Positions 31,496 through 33,162 of a stretch of 33,162 nt of DNA are shown in pieces; positions within the stretch are counted from its first letter, which is position 1, and every line of letters begins with the position of its first letter. Location: NCBI GenBank assembly GCA_910586475.1, contig CAJUHM010000028.1, positions 1 through 33,162 on the forward strand, read 5' to 3'. Position numbers and translations under genes: made by a program. The stretch is from an uncultured Muribaculaceae bacterium (GTDB lineage Bacteria; Bacteroidota; Bacteroidia; Bacteroidales; Muribaculaceae). The notes beneath the pieces are model-generated. The model made no database searches and was not told the origin of the DNA. It saw only the letters and a program-made list of their open reading frames with translations.

Positions 31496-32040
31496 ATCTG
31501 CTTGAATTCAACGACAATCCGCGGCTACGCCGCGCGATTGCCCAAATTGAGAACCCGAAAAAAATCAAAGTTCTTTTCGTCTGCCTCGGCAATATCTGCC
31601 GCAGCCCGGCCGCGGAAGGTCTCATGCGCCAGTCTGTCATTGAAAACGGCTCGGAAGGCCGATGGGAAATAGACTCCGCCGGTACCGGCAACTACCATAT
31701 CGGCCAGCTGCCCGATCCGCGCATGAGAGCCCACGCCCGCCGACGCGGTCTCGAACTCGACCACCACTGCCGCCAGGTCTCAGAAAGCGACTTCGACGAC
31801 TTCGACCTCATCATCGCTATGGACAGTTCCAACTATGCCAACCTCCGCCGGATCGCTCCGACTCCCGAAGCTCAGGAAAAAATTCTCCAGATGGCCGAAT
31901 TCTTCGATTCCGTAACCCCATGCGACCATGTTCCGGACCCGTACTACGATGGCGCCGATGGTTTTGAACTCGTCCTCGACCTCCTGACCGCGGCCACACG
32001 AAACCTACGCGACACTGTCGAGGCCAACTCTTTGGCATGA
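31492..32040 (+). CDS. Low-molecular-weight protein tyrosine phosphatase
   Basis: The protein contains the phosphate-binding loop C-x5-R as VCLGNICRS (Cys31 nucleophile, Arg37) and the general-acid motif DPYYDG (Asp149), with IDSAGTG after the loop. About 24 extra residues precede the fold start (KIKVLFVC), giving 182 residues against roughly 155 for the family. The start ATG overlaps the lpxB stop as ATGA, which supports this start and translational coupling. Related phosphatases in polysaccharide loci (Wzb type) work with tyrosine kinases, but no kinase gene is in this window, so its substrate is open. Confidence 0.94.
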   Translation: MNLLEFNDNPRLRRAIAQIENPKKIKVLFVCLGNICRSPAAEGLMRQSVIENGSEGRWEIDSAGTGNYHIGQLPDPRMRAHARRRGLELDHHCRQVSESDFDDFDLIIAMDSSNYANLRRIAPTPEAQEKILQMAEFFDSVTPCDHVPDPYYDGADGFELVLDLLTAATRNLRDTVEANSLA

Positions 32041-32088
32041 TATTTGTTAATACCAAAACGCAGAAACAACCTAAAACAATAATAAATT

Positions 32089-32667
32089 ATGGAAAAAATT
32101 AAACCCGGAAAATATGTTGAGCTCGGCTACGACCTCTATGAAGTGACTCCCGAGGGCGACACTCTTGTCCATCAGACTTCCGCCGACGACCCCGAACGCA
32201 TCATCTTTGGCGTAACTCAGGGCGTGATCAAACCCCTCGAACTCGCAATCGACGGTCTCGAAGCCGGCGGCGAATTCGACATTAAAGTCTCTGCCGACGA
32301 AGCCTTCGGACCCTACGATCCCGAACAGATCGTAACTCTCCCCAAAGACATCTTCGAAGTCGACGGTAAATTCGACGACAAGGCGATCAAAGCCGGAGCG
32401 GTGCTCCCAATGATGACCGCCGACGGATTCCGCATCAACGGTATCGTGAAGGAAGTGACCGACTCCGACGTCAAAATGGACTTCAACCATCCTCTTGCCG
32501 GCAAGGACGTTCGATTCAAAGGAAAAATCACACTCGTCCGCGACGCTACTCCCGAAGAACTTCAGCCCGCCCAGGGTTGTGGTTGCGGATGCTCAAGCTG
32601 CGGCGACGACTGCGGTTGCGACGGCGCTTCCGACTGCGGTGACTCTGCCTGCGGTTGCGGAAAATAA
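32089..32667 (+). CDS. slyD: FKBP-type peptidyl-prolyl isomerase, SlyD-like, with Cys-rich tail
   Basis: This is a proline isomerase and chaperone of the SlyD class. It opens with PGKYVELGYDLYE, then FGVTQGVIKPLELAIDGL, followed by FDIKVSADEAFGPYDPE and the inserted-flap region (about 70-130), and NHPLAGKDVRFKGKI, the SlyD end of the FKBP fold. The last 30 residues contain nine Cys with Gly, Asp and Ser, a likely metal-binding tail. E. coli SlyD has a His-rich tail instead. The 192-residue length is normal for Bacteroidota. It follows the phosphatase by 48 nt and ends with its own terminator. Confidence 0.95.
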   Translation: MEKIKPGKYVELGYDLYEVTPEGDTLVHQTSADDPERIIFGVTQGVIKPLELAIDGLEAGGEFDIKVSADEAFGPYDPEQIVTLPKDIFEVDGKFDDKAIKAGAVLPMMTADGFRINGIVKEVTDSDVKMDFNHPLAGKDVRFKGKITLVRDATPEELQPAQGCGCGCSSCGDDCGCDGASDCGDSACGCGK

Positions 32668-32695
32668 CCCATCCCAACAGATAAAATCAGCACAC

Positions 32696-32740
32696 GGCGC
32701 TGTGTCGGAATCCACTATTTCCGACACAGCGCCTGACTTT
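32696..32740 (+). terminator. Intrinsic terminator after slyD
   Basis: GGCGCTGTGTCGGAA (32696-32710) pairs perfectly with TTCCGACACAGCGCC (32719-32733) around an 8-nt loop, followed by TGACTTTTT. It lies about 28 nt after the slyD stop. Confidence 0.92.
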
Positions 32741-32866
32741 TTCCTGCCCGACAGCGAGGGTGCCTCCGTAACGGTTCGGATAGCCGAAGCATGTCGGTGA
32801 GCCATCATTAAACATCCTCCTCCGCCTTTTCTTGAATTTGACATCCGTTTCCTCTCCCCGCGGTCT

Positions 32867-32874
32867 TATCTTTG
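32867..32874 (+). promoter_or_regulatory. -7 element of the right-edge ORF
   Basis: TATCTTTG (TAnnTTTG) is followed by five bases (CGGCA) and ATG, the same spacing as the exporter gene. The -33 region is unclear. Confidence 0.5.
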
Positions 32875-32879
32875 CGGCA

Positions 32880-33162
32880 ATGTTGCTCCAACGCCGCTCA
32901 TATCAACCCGCTCCGCGCCCGCGCCATCTCTTCCGCCGCGACTATGCCGCCCAGTTCGAACGCTGGGCCGGCTACCGCCTGCACCCCCATGCCCGACGCG
33001 CCGTGGCTCACCTCGAGCGGCAGCGCGCCCGCCGTCAGCCCCAGCGCCTCATCCTCTGCAACACACCCTCTTCCATCGACATCCTCCGACAGACCCTCGC
33101 CGACTACGTTCTCTGGCGAGCCACAGTCGTCCAGCCCGGCGACCCATTCTGCGTCGTCGGAC
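32880..33162 (+). CDS. Unrecognised ORF, cut by the window edge
   Basis: An open frame of 94 codons starts with ATG at 32880 and runs off the right edge without a stop. The translation begins MLLQRRSYQPAPRPRHLF and is very rich in Arg (for example RRAVAHLERQRARRQPQRL), followed by a more ordinary hydrophobic stretch (LILCNTPSSIDILRQTLADY). I do not recognise a family. A perfect -7 box 5 nt before the ATG and the absence of a stop codon support it as a real gene start. The rest of the gene lies outside the window. Confidence 0.55.
   Translation, partial: MLLQRRSYQPAPRPRHLFRRDYAAQFERWAGYRLHPHARRAVAHLERQRARRQPQRLILCNTPSSIDILRQTLADYVLWRATVVQPGDPFCVVG

Noticed and set aside
1..33162. tRNA, rRNA, CRISPR arrays, IS elements, prophage or defence genes
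   Set aside because: I found no cloverleaf, spaced direct repeats, transposase/integrase motifs or defence-protein signatures in the window.

Overview
The window looks like chromosomal core DNA of a gut-type Bacteroidales bacterium, probably a Muribaculaceae relative (inference). The basis is the recurring Bacteroidetes -7 element TAnnTTTG (with a -33 TTTG/TTG at several sites) in front of most genes, a SusC-type TonB-dependent receptor with a surface lipoprotein partner, a secreted GH95 fucosidase, sorting-type C-terminal tails, and Bacteroidota-type housekeeping proteins. No transposase, integrase, tRNA, rRNA or CRISPR array is visible. One gene is cut by the right edge.

Layout. 89-1414 (-) is metK, with a leader that carries a SAM-II-type aptamer followed by a terminator-like hairpin. 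1675-6494 (-) is a two-gene TonB receptor/lipoprotein operon with a roughly 200-nt structured leader. 6938-8815 (+) holds an RsmI-type methyltransferase and a metallo-beta-lactamase-fold hydrolase. 9002-11032 (-) is transketolase, divergent from a tRNA-dihydrouridine synthase (11264-12226, +), and an inverted repeat lies over the transketolase -33 element. 12373-12564 (+) is rpsU, and 12788-17308 (+) is a 1506-residue multidomain GH95 enzyme.

17413-19793 (-) is pfkA translationally coupled to a NOL1/NOP2/Sun RNA methyltransferase, followed upstream by miaB (19904-21268, -). 21485-22981 (+) is an acetyl-CoA hydrolase/transferase, and 23327-24586 (+) is an exported protein of unknown function. 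24661-25782 (-) is a periplasmic metal-chelate-binding lipoprotein, divergent from dnaG (25871-28093, +). The gap 28094-28396 contains what looks like a small RNA gene on the minus strand. 28397-30241 (-) is an MsbA-like ABC exporter, divergent from lpxB plus an overlapping low-molecular-weight tyrosine phosphatase (30359-32040, +). slyD (32089-32667, +) and the start of an unrecognised ORF finish the window.

How the parts fit. The protein-coding genes are mostly ordinary metabolism, translation and envelope functions. The lipid A cluster (MsbA-like exporter, lpxB) and the carbon-metabolism genes (pfkA, transketolase, CoA transferase) are thematically linked. The less ordinary content is regulatory: the riboswitch before metK, the structured leader before the TonB receptor, the candidate sRNA, the operator-like repeat at the transketolase promoter, and three genes whose start codon lies exactly 5 nt after the -7 box, which suggests leaderless mRNAs. 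Promoter, riboswitch and terminator calls were made by eye from motifs and base pairing.
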